Below the pieces are notes generated by a model, which was given only the letters and a program-made list of their open reading frames with translations, was not told the DNA's origin and made no database searches. Below, one piece after another: positions 1-13,075 of a stretch of 64,000 bases of DNA. Position 1 is the stretch's first letter. The number at the start of each line of letters is the position of its first letter. The position numbers and the translations under genes are program-made. The DNA comes from Sclerodactyla briareus (taxonomy: Eukaryota; Echinodermata; Holothuroidea; Dendrochirotida; Sclerodactylidae). The stretch covers positions 62,001-126,000 of the forward strand of contig JAODTK010005887.1 of assembly GCA_026419785.1 (NCBI GenBank). Direction: 5' to 3'.

Positions 1-170
1 CACTTTAGCTACCCTCAAGGATGTACATAATGAATCTCATATTGATGTGGATGAATTATTTAGTAGGCATACATACATAGGATGCTTGGAGAACACTTTC
101 TTCACTGTTCTTTGTTACTTTCATTTATATCATGTTGTTTCTTGTAAATTCTCCCTTCTGTTGGCTCTAG
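1..170 (+). other. Probable intron end before the terminal exon
   Basis: AT-rich, non-coding in all frames, ending in a T/C-rich stretch and CTAG. Read as the 3' part of the last intron of the gene whose final exon begins at 171. Confidence 0.4.
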
Positions 171-248
171 AAGAAGAAGTATGACAGCGAGGAACTGATG
201 AAGTCCTACCAGCGGACAGAGAGGCGGTTCTCAAAATCAAAGAAATGA
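171..248 (+). CDS. Terminal coding exon of an unidentified gene (25 codons plus stop)
   Basis: A pyrimidine-rich tract (about 140-168) ends in CTAG at 167-170, a good splice acceptor. From 171 one frame stays open for 25 codons and stops at TGA 246-248; the other two frames stop at once. The predicted tail starts KKKYDSEELMKSYQ and ends RRFSKSKK, so it is strongly basic and probably helical. The rest of the gene lies left of the window. I do not recognise the protein; a lysine-rich C-terminus occurs in nucleolar proteins and in the cytoplasmic tails of membrane proteins alike. Entry in phase 0 is assumed because the frame reads straight from the acceptor. No AATAAA is visible shortly downstream, so the end of the 3' UTR is not located. 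Confidence 0.5.
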   Translation, partial: KKKYDSEELMKSYQRTERRFSKSKK

Positions 249-3061
249 TGAGCCACATCGACACCTAGCTAGCTGATTCACGTCTCCATGGCCGTGTGGG
301 AGGCTCCTCCGCTGGTGGTGAATTTTAAGGGTGAGCAGAATGTTCCTTCCTGTGGACCGGGCTATTTGCTCATTCCTGTATATCTCCAGACTGCGAAAAT
401 CATTGAATGGGAGTTTGGAGCCCATTGGAAGCCAGTGGACTTCTCTGCAGTGATGTTGGACAATGCGTGTCCCCTGAAATGTCCCACGCCACCCTGGATA
501 ATAGTGGGGACCTTGTGAGGTCGCTCGTTAGGAGCGAGCACCATATGTGACTGCCAGGTAACGACGAAGTGACGTACTGGAATGGTACCTTGGGAAAGAA
601 CAAGCAAGAGACACGTGCTGTATAGTACAAGGTGTGACACTCAGTGGCCGATCAAAGGCAATATCCGTTGACGCGCTTTGAAACGTGTCATCGACGTGGA
701 AAAGTGCTACATCAAATTGGGATATTATTATCATAGCAATTACCAGCTCTCTGGTCGCAGATGTGCTGCCGATTCATGATGCTGCTTGCAACTGACGGGG
801 TTGCAGCCGGCTGGAGACCGACCTTGAAAGCTGTTGTGTGCCCAGTTGCTTTTGGGGGGAGCGCCACCAACCAGTATCAGTAATAGCAACTGATGTGTTT
901 GAAGAAGCTCTTCAACTGGCGGGTCAGCATGCGTGCCCAGACGTGCGCGCAGAACTGTGGAGGCATGCTTTACGTAACGTGCAATGATCATGTCACATGA
1001 CCAGACATTCGGTATTCCTATTATTTCATAGGGGGAGACAACCACCTGCCCAATTCCCAGCTGATAGGAGTGGTGAATACGGCACAATCTGCTATTAACA
1101 AACAATCATGTGAGGTATATTGCCTAATTTTTGTTATTAGGCTGACAGCCTAGGCTCCAATTTTGCAGTTGCTCGGTACAGGACAAGTGGTTGAAGATAC
1201 TCTAACGGTTCCTTGATGGAAAATCTAATGATCTGTAGTTATGAGGCAGACCAATTGGAGAGCTTGCTATTCGTCTCTCCGGTTCATCTCAGCTACTTAG
1301 TTTGTAACAAGGGCCTGGCGGACACACTAGAGATTGCTCTGGGGGGAGGGATACTGACATCCAGGCGGTGTGGTGATGTGGCTCTGCCATCAAAACTTTG
1401 GCCGCAGGCTCAAGAAGCTGACCTTACACAGCGAAGCACCACAGTGATATGCTGTCAAAGGGCATCCCCTAAATAGGTGCCCAGGTGCCCTTGGCCTTGA
1501 AAAGTTGCAGAATTCACTTTCCGAGCCTGGATAACTTACAGAAGAAGTGAAGAACGTTATGATATTCGTTGAAACCCCAAACTCCGTCTGCGGTGCTAAC
1601 ATGATGTACTCCCCAGATTGATTGAAAAATGTTTTCTCACTGGATATGGGCCCCGTTATTATTTTTTGGGGCCTTGTTGTTGGGGGAGGTATCAAAAAGG
1701 CTTTCTGCTTTTTCTGCCAGAATCATGCACATGAATTCTTTTAAATGAAAGGACTACATGCCATAGGTGGAATCACATATACCTCTGCAACGCGCCATTG
1801 GCGACAGTAGTCAACATAGCAAATTTGGGCAGGGAATAATTGTGCACCCATCTATTATGGCCACATAACAGTAGGAAAGATTGTAACTAAATTTTCTCCA
1901 ACAATATATATATGACAGTGGGTTATATTGGGAAATTCAATGTTAGGTGGCAATGCAACCCATCACATGCCAAGGATCTCTGCAGGTATAGATAGATGAG
2001 AATGACGAGGCCTTTAGGTGTCATAAGAAAGAGCATTCACTTCCTGAACAAATCATGTGGACTAAAATGCACCTTCTTTGCGCAAATTCAAACGGCTGCA
2101 GGAAACTGCGAAAGTGGCCGTATCTGAAAATAGGCAGCATTGGGAAGCATTAAATGTGAAACTAGGCACATGAAAGGGTCAAGCACGAAGGAAACTTGGA
2201 GGAAGTACTCAGGGGAGGAGGATGGATCATTGGGATCGGATAAAAAAAACAAAAAATTCCAGATGTTCCCATTCACCACATGGATTCCGAACAAATACTG
2301 ATTGGGAGAGGGGAGGGGAGGCCATGATACCTGGCTGACAGGGCATTGAACACTGGCAAATTGAAAAGAAAAAACTAAAAAGAAATGGGGGAGAATTTCA
2401 TCTGGCTTCAGCCCGAGGCCTCTGAGTAGCAGCAGATGGATAACTCAGGCACAATCTGTGAGGAGCAGAGGCAATGGTTGTGAATTTTGGCTGATCAGTA
2501 CATGGGAATGGGTAGATTCGTCTTTAAAGACATTTCTCAGCTGATCCCCAAGCCAGAACTGGTGATATTGTTTACTCTAGTTTTAGTTGAGGTATCGAGA
2601 GACGAGGAGACACCTGGACTTCAGCATTTCAGATATCAAAAACGTCATCCTGTGAGCGGCAACAATCCTAACTGCCACTCACATACGACCGGGCTACTTG
2701 AAGTAAAAAACTGAAAAATATGTACTGAAAACTACACCAACAGACCTGCCACTCCATCATCACTGACACTGGGGCACTTCACAAAGGATATGGTTCTCTG
2801 AACTGAATTTGCCCTCTTTCTTTCTTTGCCATGAGGCGGTCCAAGAGCATAGAACTGGCGACTCTGCCGGAATGATGTGATTGTACGTATACAACTCTTG
2901 TGTCATTATCTCCGTAATTGAGTATTCCTCCATTTATAGGGAGAGTGCAGGAGCGGTGAATTGGTGCAAGCTACTTTTGGCAACGGTTCTATTACAGAAT
3001 ATATAGACATTTATGAGTTAGAGAATCGTATATGGGGGGATGGCGACGGAAGGTGGGGGCT
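249..3061. other. Non-coding, probable 3' UTR then intergenic
   Basis: The first few hundred bases are presumably the 3' UTR of the exon ending at 248. The rest has only short chance reading frames on both strands. No repeat with a second copy in this window was recognised. Confidence 0.3.
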
Positions 3062-3082
3062 GGGGGGGGGGGGGGGGGGGGG
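3062..3082 (+). repeat. Poly-G tract (21 G)
   Basis: An uninterrupted run of 21 G following a G-rich lead-in from about 3,040. One of many long G or C homopolymers in the window. Confidence 0.9.
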
Positions 3083-6000
3083 ATGCAGGTGTACACCAAT
3101 ACAAGATGTACTAGAAATTTTTGGGTTTATAGAATAGCAGCAGCTCAAAGGAGAATCTGAGGAAATTGGACTTGTCTTCTAGATATTATACTTGGAAGTG
3201 ATACAATAACATCTTTGTCATCTCACAGTTCCTTTGAACTTTTGAGACTATCTAATAGTTTGTTTGCTCTTCAAAATTTGTAATGATGCGTCTCTCTATC
3301 ATTACTGGAGAGATTGATGTGAGCTTGTGATTTTGTGACACCGTTACACAGGTATTTTGCATGGATACTTGAAAAGTTTGTTAAGAGTCCAGACCCTTCG
3401 GTGGCAGTCAGTGAGAGATCTGGTGCTTGCAACTGGCATGGGCATAACTCATTGTGATTAACATATTGATATGGGAGGGCGAGTTACTTATCTCGCGAGC
3501 ACAGGTGGTTTTTGAACAATTAATTTTTGTCACAGATTGTTTGAAATTAGTGAACTTCTTGGGCCACTATCGGTACCGCTGTGAATGGGTAAGGGGGTGG
3601 TGGCAACTGAATGGATCCTTGTTGTTGAAGGTAATTCATACTGTGAAATCAGTGCCTCAGAAAGTTATAAATAGGGCATCAAAACATATTAAACGCGCCA
3701 TCCAATTGTTGACCCCTTGTATTGCAGTGGCGACAAATGGATCATCCGCGTCCTGATTTGAAATTTTGAAAGTGAGCCATTAATCATATCTGCTGTGTAG
3801 TCATGCCAATGTCTTCTTTAATAGTCGGATTGGAGAGATGAGGGTTGAGATTGGGGATGGTGGGCTGAGGGGGGTGGGTGTAGGTGTAGTAGAGGATCAA
3901 AGTTGAGAGATGAGAGTGGGGTGAAGGATGGTGGCCATCTCAGAAGAACTGTAGTGGGCAGTAAATCTTGCAGAGTTGGCACATAACCAAGGAGTTCTTC
4001 TCCAATTTTTTTACTGCATATAGCACATTTTGGTGCATTCAGGTCCTGTCCAGAGCTTTAACGGTCTGTAAATTATACCAAGTGTAAAGTGTTAAATAAT
4101 TCTACATTCTTATTTGTATGTAACAATCATCATAATTCAGGGATTATCTCGTCCATAACTAGTCAAATGAGGTAGGTGTGGATAGTGTTAGTGATGAGTT
4201 GACAATCAATCATTGGAAGGGAACTCCATCAATAAATGGTCTGTTCTTATATATTAATAGAAAAATGGTTTAATTGATAGAGTGATCATTCATTAGAAGT
4301 TGGATCTCTAATAATAAATACTTATATCAAATGTTCAATTTTTGGATGCATGAAACACATCAGCGGACAGGAGAAGAAAGCTTCTTTTTTTTGCTGATGA
4401 TACTCTAGTCAAGAGATTTTTTGGGCCAATACACATCTCTTACATGATTTTTCTGACTGATACCCTTTAACAACCTCACTAAGTAAAACCAAACAGTTAT
4501 TCAAAAAGCAGTTAATCAAAAACATCTTGTCGGGTGGCTGTGCCTATGACACAGCGAATCCTTATCCAGAATTTTCCGGTGTGAGATTATATCCCATTTA
4601 CATTTACGAAATTGCATTGTTGCAACATTTTACAACATGCCTTAATTCCATACACACATGTGCTTGATCGGACATAACTTGACACACCTAGACCTATGGG
4701 GTCTGCATTTCTAATCAAACTAGTTTGTACGGATGGCAGGAAATATTGTTGGTAGAAATGTGGTGTCAACTGCTCTTTATACATTCACTCGCGGACCTGT
4801 TTAAACTATGAGCTGTCTACACACTTATGCACAATATGCAGTTGTAACAGCATGAAAGATAAGATATAGCATTGTAAAAGTCTCCTTCAAAAGAATTCTG
4901 TGTATCCTGTGTTGCTGTGTGTGCTGTGGAAGGAGCATCTCTACTGAAATTGAACCATTCATTTGAAGTGAACTTAGATTTTCCAATGGCAATCCATTGA
5001 GGGCCGTCCGCCCCTCGATTCAGATGTGGCGTCATCAGATAATATGTCGGACTAGAAGAGTGAATTCTGGGGGTACCATAATAAGGGTGATCTCTACTCA
5101 CTAGAAATACTTTATATTTAGATTCTTCATTATCTATATGTCAAAAATCCACTGAATTCAATTCTTCTGTAGTTTGGATGGTTTGAGCTCTATTTATTCA
5201 TTGGTACTGAACATAAATTTTATTTGTGTTGTGTCGTGTTGTGTACGATCACTTCAGTTAACTTCAATTGCTTGTTGTATTTATGTTACTCTTATTGATA
5301 TCGTCAAGTCGTATAAGGCTTCGGGCATCTTAGATCATTCGTGGATCTCCAAAAAAGCTCCGTTTTTGTGCATGCAGATTTTCCATTTATGTACATTTTA
5401 CTCTGTATAAATACCCATTTGTATCCGACAGGTCAAATTAGCCAGTTCGTGTTGTAGTGCAAAGGCTCACACTGAAACAGTTCAGGGGAAACCGTCACCA
5501 ATATTGAAAACAATTCACGGCATGTTTTTGTTGATAAGTAGGGGGGAAGATTTGTGTTGGCAGGATTGGTAATTTCTGGCACGGGGCGTACTGCGAGAGT
5601 TCTGTACGTAGGACTGCCATCGTTCCCTCATGATCTTGATACAATATCATTATCATCTATTACAGGGTAAACCACGAACAGGGCTTATAACATGTATTGG
5701 GGGACAATGTATGGAATCAGAGAGAGGGGAGGGGGAAGGAAGGGGTCCATATACCATCACAGGTGGGTGTTGTGTCATTGCAAGAGTCCTGTTAGTATGA
5801 ATCCAGAGTCATTCCCATGTGTTATCGCCTCCCCCCCCCCCCCCCAGGCTGGGTTATTCCTGGCTAGCCTTTGTACTGGTCACTGAAATAAATGGGAGTG
5901 AAGGACACCAAACGTGTCCATCAGCAATCTGGAGGAAGGAAATGAGCCCAGAGAGAGAAGAAGACCCGACTACACTCATTCAAGTAATTAGGTCTTGTAA

Positions 6001-8155
6001 GGATGGCATTCACACGCCTTCATTATTGGTAGCGATTCCCACTGCGAGGCTGCTCGGCATGGCCATGTTTACTTTCCCTTCCACAAAGTGAGGGACTCGA
6101 AGGGGTCACTCAGAGCGAGTATCCACAACATACGGGTTCATTGAACCCTGTCAGATGAGGCGTCTTGTAAACGGGGCAACCCCTAAAGGGAGGACTTGGA
6201 TTGTATAGGAAAGACACCATGGGCTGTATTAACATGGGTCCGTTAATGTTTGTCAAAGAGGCAATTTGAATTACCCCTTGTGAAAATGGACAGTAAAGTT
6301 TGTATAGCTCACGAAAACCTGCCCCAGGGTATATCAAGATAAATATTGTATTGACACGCAAAGCCTGTCATGGATCAATTCCTACACGAAATTTGTTTAT
6401 CCATGGTTTCCGATCGCTGGCAATGATGGGTCTGCGTACGTTGTTATTAAGCGTACTTAGCAACTGAATAGGGATATTCCAATGTGGAAAAGTTTCTGTA
6501 TAGTTGTTGTACGAATGTCCAAGGCACCTAACCATTCCATGAATTACAGAAAAATTTGGAATTTTTCCAAGAATGATGAGCTTACCTGAGAATAAGCAGC
6601 GCCGCCACAGCTTGGTAACATCAAAACACCACAAATGTCAGATATCGGATGGCTAAAATTGGGAAAATAAAAATACACGAATTATTTGGATTCATTTTCT
6701 GATGTTTGGCGTGGCGAAGTTCACTAATTGTTTTAGAACAACATCTGAATTGATTTTCTGGGCGTTTCCGTAATTCCGAAAAGAAGTGTTTTTGATTGGC
6801 GCACGGGTTATAACGTTCCGGACGGCGTAACTTTCATGGTATCCACTGAATAAGTGTGATTCTCTGTATGACCTATGGACTTGGCTGACGGGGGTCAACT
6901 AAAGTTCGCGTTATCAGTATCTGGGTCGTTAAGATATGGATCCCTGACACCTTCTAGAGTAAAAATGAACTTATTCTATATTGAGCCGCACTGAGGCCAT
7001 TTTTCAACACCATCACACGTTGCTTCTCCCCAGTTACTCCTCCCAAATGACATTGCCTCTTCAAACATCTACCTTTCAACTAGTTTGAAATTTGAAAATT
7101 GGTGTGTGAGGTCCAAACTTCAGGGGAAAAAATACCCGAATTGAACCTTCCCGAATGAATGTTATCAGCAGTTTCCAAATTGAATCTATTTAGCCTACAT
7201 TATATCCTAGAATATTTTCTATATTTCACAACCTTATGTTCCGGACTTGATTTGCGGTTCCGTTTGTACCTTTTTATTTGGTTTGGGACGTTTGTGATTT
7301 CTTTCATACGAGCTGAGAGAAGAATAGAAACTGTAACCGTTAACCCTTCAACTTCTCTACTTGTTTTCTACTCAATGTTTCGTTTGTAAGAAATTTCATT
7401 GCACTGGACAGTGATAAAAGTGGACGCTGATTGACTGAGAAGGCTGTAAGGATTACCTCCCTGCAACCCGCCCCCCTGGCCGCCCCCGCCCCCCCCCCCC
7501 CCCTGCGTTGAATATCCTACTCTGGGCCTGTCTTCTTTTGCACTCTCTAAGTTTTTAGTGTTGTAGATTAACAAATTGCTATTTCCTTGCCGCACACCCA
7601 CACGACACATACACCACAGACGCAAAAACCACTCGCACGTGCACGACCCAACACATGTGCACCAAATCCAATAACATCCCTGTGAAACCCATTGTTGTTT
7701 TCCTTTGTAGGACTCACTGGGATTTCTTGCTAAACTATTCAGGCCTTAGCATGAACTTTTCGTGGAAATTTATCATCAGTCTCTGGACTATGAAATGTTC
7801 AATTTTGACCCTAAAAATAAGGACCCCACATGGTCCCATAGCTGATAAAACTTGGGCATTTGCGTCCTCATTCCCCTTCACTAACGCCACGGTCCAAGTC
7901 GACCTACACCCGTAGGTTTACGTGATAATCGATATCAGCATGTCTTGCTGAGAGTTGGGGCTTCCAAGGCTGTCAGGAGAACGTTTTATGTGTGGAAAAA
8001 CATTATGGAGAACAATGAAGTTTGGCGGGCAATCCCCCCCCCCTTCCCCTCCGAAAGACAAATAAACACGAAAAGCCATCAAAACAAGCGAGTCCTAGAA
8101 GCGTTTTTGAGATTGTCTAGCATACCGCGATATCACTGACTGCGGTGAAGTCGAG
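3083..8155. other. Non-coding stretch with C-tracts, no gene seen
   Basis: About 5 kb with no supported exon. It contains poly-C runs of 15 at 5,831-5,845 and at 7,489-7,503. The latter follows a C-rich segment and is followed by TGCGTTGAATATCC, probably the edge of a mobile element. Otherwise I see nothing specific. Confidence 0.4.
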
Positions 8156-8164
8156 GTGCCTAAA

Positions 8165-8260
8165 AAAGCCTTGTTTCCATGCACTCGGCGGGCGGACAGC
8201 GCGGGTGACCCGTTTCCATGCACGCGGTGGTCGGGGCGGTCGTTTTCTCGATCTCACCTC
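8165..8260 (+). repeat. GC-rich repeat with two CATGCAC blocks, inverted partner near 12.8 kb
   Basis: Two related blocks about 39 bp apart (TTTCCATGCACTCGG at 8,174-8,188 and CCGTTTCCATGCACGCGG at 8,210-8,227). The 18-base second block recurs exactly on the opposite strand at 12,791-12,808. GC content is much above the surroundings. Probably the end of a dispersed non-autonomous transposon. Confidence 0.5.
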
Positions 8261-9920
8261 CCCTGCATTGTGTTGTGGCGCTATATAAGAACCGTTAGCC
8301 TACTATTATATTGTTATTTTTGTGCTTATTATTATTATTTATGAACACCGGAAAAGTACTATTGTGGTATTAAAACCTAAACAACCATGTTTAATTTCTG
8401 AAAACCCTTGTTTACATGTCAACGTATACGGCCCACTATTAAAACTTCACATGTGACAGGTTTTGGAGATTTACACAATACTTGACATGTCAATGTTTTA
8501 AACATGGCAAATATTGTTCAAATAGGTGTCGGTCGGTTGGAAATAGGACAATCTAGTATGAGATCCATCCCTGTGAAAAAACCTTCCATGAGTGTTGTTT
8601 GGAACGTATTTTGATACTATAAACAAGAATGCACCTCTGCGTAGTGATTCCTTGCCTTTTTCCTGACATGTTTTCCCCTTACCAGCTATATCAACCCTGC
8701 AAGATGTGTGTTGCCACCTCAAACCACACTTGACACAAAACGATCACCTTCAATATTTACGCAGGCCGCATAGATGAGATGATTGTTGCTGTTGACCAAG
8801 GTCAAAAAGTCATCTGAGGGCATTGAACATGAATCTGAAAAATAACCTGGTAAGTAAGTATGTCTTGAAGAGTGAAGGTAAAGTCACGAGTCCTACCAGC
8901 GAGGTCATGTTTTCCATTCAGTGTGGGAATCCCAGGCCCGTAACACTAGTCAGCAGACTGCATGCAAGGCTAATGAATGCGGATCACTTTAGCAACATTC
9001 AATACTCATAAGTGACTGGTGTGGGTCAAACAGATAGATTGAAATGAAGTGGCAGTCTTTGAATCGGACGACCAACATCATTTAACAAATGTGAAAAATA
9101 TCTTTTTTAGGGGTATATGTGTGGGGAAAGCGAAGCGCATACAGGCCTATATTTATCAATTGCCATCCCTCTCCCCTACCCCGGACAAGGCCAGTCATTG
9201 TATGTCCAGCTTGTTCAATAGCATTGTGTTCTCACATGTTGTCCGTGTCCATATGTTCGTTAATCAATAAGGTGGACTGAGGGGTAAGTCAATTGCCAGT
9301 CCAATCGTTCAATTTTGTACAGCGATTAGTCTGTGGTCTTTTAAAAGTGACTGTGGGTGTATCAATTTTTCATTATTTTTCAGCACAAGTGACTGAGGGT
9401 GCGTCATTCTGTTGAAGTGCACTGGACTCAACCTGTCGGGGTAACAAGGGGTGGGTCATGCATTGACAAGTGCATAACTGTTCAGAATACTTTGTAATCA
9501 ATAGCCATTTACCAGTCCACAAATGTCTTTATGCTATTCTTAGGGGTCAAACTTTTCACGAGAGCTTTCAAACACATATTCTCTCCTACTTGGTGGGGTT
9601 GAGGAATGTCCTCTATTCTATGACCCACCCCATGCAGCCCTCCCATACCAATATATCTGGCTGCACATAATATACCAAATAGATCATAGAACATACAGAT
9701 CTTGGTAAGGTGTTTCTATATATATATGGCCAATGTTGAGACATTTCTGTGGGCTCAGTTAATGTTGATCCATTATGACGACGGTCCAATGGTTTAACAT
9801 GTTATTATCCTGGCAATCCTTTTCCCAAAGTGTCACATCATGTGACAGTCAAAACCATGATAGAGAGGCACTGGGGAAGAAGAGAGATACTTTTATAGAC
9901 TTAACCCCTGCCCATTTCTG
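8261..9920. other. Non-coding, nothing specific
   Basis: Only short chance frames on both strands. A short AT microsatellite (TATATATATA) lies near 9,719. Confidence 0.3.
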
Positions 9921-9922
9921 CC

Positions 9923-9990
9923 TGGGGTAACAGGGTAATGCCCTCACTTTTGCTCATGGGTAACAGGGTAATGCCCTCACTTTTTGCTCA
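9923..9990 (+). repeat. Two-unit tandem repeat of about 34 bp
   Basis: Two adjacent, nearly identical units, each containing GGTAACAGGGTAATGCC and ending CACTTTTGCTCA. They differ by a base or two, including T-run length. Confidence 0.85.
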
Positions 9991-10735
9991 ATAGCACAAC
10001 ATGCCACAAATGTTGTGCCCCTTCCTTACTTCCAAAAGTTTCCTTGACCCTTGCTTTATTCTTCCCCCCAACTCACTGCTTCTACACACCCACATTCATC
10101 CCCTCACTTGGGCTTGTCTCGAACACAGGTAAAAATACCCAATGGTCAGTCCTCCCTGTCAAGTCATCACAACCTTGAAGTGTGGCTTTTCGCATTCCCA
10201 GTCAGGGAAGTGTAAACAATCAGATAATCAGTAGACGGGGCACACAGAGAATATGGGATACCCCCTCTCCATCCTCTGAGGCATTGCCAGTGCAGGGTAC
10301 CATTTCCACACTGAAATGTCCTGACAGGCAGTCTCAAAGTTTAATTATGTGTTTTGTTTACTTCTCACTTCTTTGCAGTCACACACACAGCCTTGAGAGA
10401 TTAAATCCTTTTTAGGATTGGTGGAATGTTGACCAGTCAAACGAAGGCTTTATTATAGTACACAACAAGCAACAGTTGGTTTGAAGAGGATAATGGCTGG
10501 GCTACATAGGTGTTCTAATGAATTCAGCAGGACATTTCCTGGTGTGCATTTCTACTGTAATAACTATTTAAATTGGAAATTTGAAGATCATAACACCGTT
10601 TTTCAGTTTAATGTAAGCAACAAACTGGCATGTTCTTCCCCTCGAGTAAATATAATATCCGCCTATGGAAGAAAATTGCCATTTTGTCTACCCCTCCCAT
10701 CGTATCCTTTCGTAGAGAAGTATACACAATAAGAA
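9991..10735. other. Non-coding, nothing specific
   Basis: No exon or repeat recognised; only short chance frames. Confidence 0.3.
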
Positions 10736-10737
10736 AC

Positions 10738-11490
10738 GTATCTGCCTTGCAATTTGGAATTGTCATGCATGCAGTGAGTCAGGCTTCAAATAGGCTGTCG
10801 TATGAACCTGGGGGGGGGGGGTGGTGCATGTAAGACAGAGGCGTATCTGCCTTGCACAATTCCCCACGCCACCCATGGCACACTTGAACCACTACTGTCA
10901 GGAGGTACATACATACATCATAGGCTCGTCACTGTTGCTAGTCCAATATTCCGACATATCAGGAATAATAATAAAATGGACAATTTGAAGAATTGTACTT
11001 CTTCACTAGGGAATACTTGTATTGGGGGAAGGGGATATGGAGGGGGAATGGAAGCAACCCCGATTTTATGGAAGAGGGCAACACAACATTTCGGTGGTCG
11101 AAAATGTACACTAATGAAGGAGTTATACGCAAGGATAGGCGTTTCCGCTTTGCAATTAGGATTTGGTCATACAGCAAGTGATGCAGGCTCAAAACAGGGC
11201 TACTTTTTAAATTTGCATAAGCTGCCTTTGAAACCTGGGGAGGGGGGGGGTGGTGCATGCAAGACCAAAATGCCATCCCCCCCCCCCCCACCCGTAGTAA
11301 CACACTACTGGTCGGAGGTACATATAGGGCTGGTCACTGGGCTAATAATAAATGACAAGTCAAGACTTTGTACTTTCTGTCTGGGTGGAATATTTGGTGC
11401 TAGTCAATACTCAAACATAATCATGAATACAATAAAATGACAATTTCAAGATTGGTACTGCTTCACTGGGGGAAATATTTGTTTGGTTGG
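10738..11490 (+). repeat. Tandem pair of a roughly 0.4-kb dispersed element with G-tract
   Basis: Copy 1 (about 10,738-11,030) and copy 2 (about 11,130-11,490) share an ordered set of blocks: a TTTGCAATT-like opening, an AACCTGGGG plus G-run plus TGGTGCATG block at 10,806-10,831 and 11,230-11,261, a GGAGGTACATA block, and a closing block of ATAAAATG, ACAATTT and TTCACT(A/G)GG followed by TTGT. The 212-codon open frame crossing both copies (10,802-11,440) reads glycine through the G-runs and is not a credible gene. Confidence 0.7.
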
Positions 11491-11509
11491 CTATATTCTT
11501 TGTTCTCAC

Positions 11510-12640
11510 TCTGTACATGAATCGTTGCAGAGATTAAGGATTGTCCTATTGTGACCTGGAATACCTTGACCTGATACAAAAAACCAATAGGTTATTTCTT
11601 TCAGCATGTGTACACTCCACACCACTTAATTTAACTTGATAGATTACTTGCATTCATTAGATATCATGCTGAGGAGCAGATGTTTTCAAATGCCAATTAT
11701 CCACATCCCTGTTTTAGCTGTCGTGCCTTCCCACATTCATGAGATAGCTTGTGAATAAGAGTAATCGTGTATGGTAGTGTCATTGACTTTTTTCGTTTGT
11801 CTTACAAACGCTTCGGCCCACATAAAAGCATGCCAAATCCCCAGGTCAATGAGGTCAAAAGTCAATAGTCAAATGAGGTCCAAAGTTCTGTCACCATAAT
11901 GTATTTTTCACCCTAACCAACGAAACTTTCCATTAATGACAGTCCCCCTCAAAATGGTTTTTCGTTGTCCGAGATATATGACGATTTTAGCTGTCTTGAC
12001 CTTCCACATTCATTGAGTAGCTTTGTGATTAAGAGTAATCGATATGGTAGTGTCATGTGATTTTTTTGTTTGCCTTAACAAGACGCTTCCCGCCAATACA
12101 CAACAAGGCAGCAAAATCACTAGGTCAAAGTCAATGGAGGTCAGAAGGTCACAAGGTCAAATGAGTCAAAGTCCGGTCCCAGATGTATTTCAACCAGACG
12201 AACAAACTTTTCCATTTACACATCACTCTTAAAATGTTTCGTTGCCAAGATATATAAGAGTGCCATAATGATGACCCCAATGACCTTGACCTCACACCAA
12301 ACACAATAGGGGTCATCCCCGCCATTGGTTACACCACCTACCAATATGAATTTCCTACCTGCTTGCGATCATTAGATATCGTGCGGACACACTTTTCAAA
12401 GTTTGACCTCTCATGACCCTTGAAAACGACCATCGCTTGGTACCAAAACAATAGGGGTCTCCCTTCCATTGGTGAACCCTACCTACCTGATAATAATCAT
12501 AATACCTGTGTGCGTTTGTTAGATATCGCGTGACACGAAGTTGTCCACACACACACACACACAACCACACACATACACACACACACCCACTCACCACACA
12601 CCCACACGCACACCGTGACTGCATAGATTCCTTTTGGCGT
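11510..12640 (+). repeat. Satellite A: divergent TGACCT/AGGTCA repeat array ending in a CA microsatellite
   Basis: Repeated blocks include TTTTAGCTGTC followed by a CACATTCAT-type segment at about 11,713 and 11,983, TTAGATATC at about 11,658, 12,371 and 12,519, and CAATAGGGGTC. AGGTCA half-sites are frequent; three are spaced by 2 bp at 12,138-12,159. The array ends in (CA)n at about 12,545-12,612, then a GATTCCTTTT...AAAGAATC pair at 12,626-12,651 that could fold into a short hairpin. The same order of parts recurs in satellite C at 46.85-47.42 kb. Confidence 0.75.
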
Positions 12641-12719
12641 CGCAAAGAATCAATTATCCCCTTCTCTCCACTATCGGGCTACAGCAGTAATTGCAGGGAA
12701 TCTCCGAAAATCGATTACG

Positions 12720-12830
12720 AAATACCACGGCGGGCACGCGGGCGGGGCGGAAAAAATCGCTACATTACCGATTCGAAAAAACGCCCCCGCCCGCGTGCAT
12801 GGAAACGGCTCCTTTGAAAAAGGGGGAGGG
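12720..12830 (-). repeat. GC-rich repeat, inverted partner of the 8.2-kb repeat
   Basis: CCGCGTGCATGGAAACGG at 12,791-12,808 is the exact reverse complement of 8,210-8,227. The surrounding C/G-rich segment with CGGGCACGCGGGCGGGG resembles the 8.2-kb copy. Confidence 0.5.
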
Positions 12831-13075
12831 AAGGAAAAATAAAACCTGCTGAAGCTCATGACTTCGTCCTGCAAGAGACAAGAGCCACTCCTACTAGAGC
12901 ATCACTAGAACTAAAATCTCTCTTAGCGACCGCATAAGGCCGCTTCTAACCGTAACCCTACATCGTTCATGAGGAACCCTCCATTATTTGTCCTCACGAC
13001 GCTGAGAAGCTGTAACTATACAGAACTCTTCCGGACGACCTCAAGTCTACGCCCCGGGGTTGTTACCAAATGGCG

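Noticed and set aside
9923..9990. Two near matches to the I-SceI homing endonuclease site (GGGTAACAGGGTAAT)
   Set aside because: Each lacks a base of the known 18-bp site, no endonuclease gene is nearby, and the match is explained by one short tandem repeat.
10802..11440. Longest open frame in the window (212 codons)
   Set aside because: It crosses both copies of a repeat, reads glycine through two G-runs and has no domain or splice logic.
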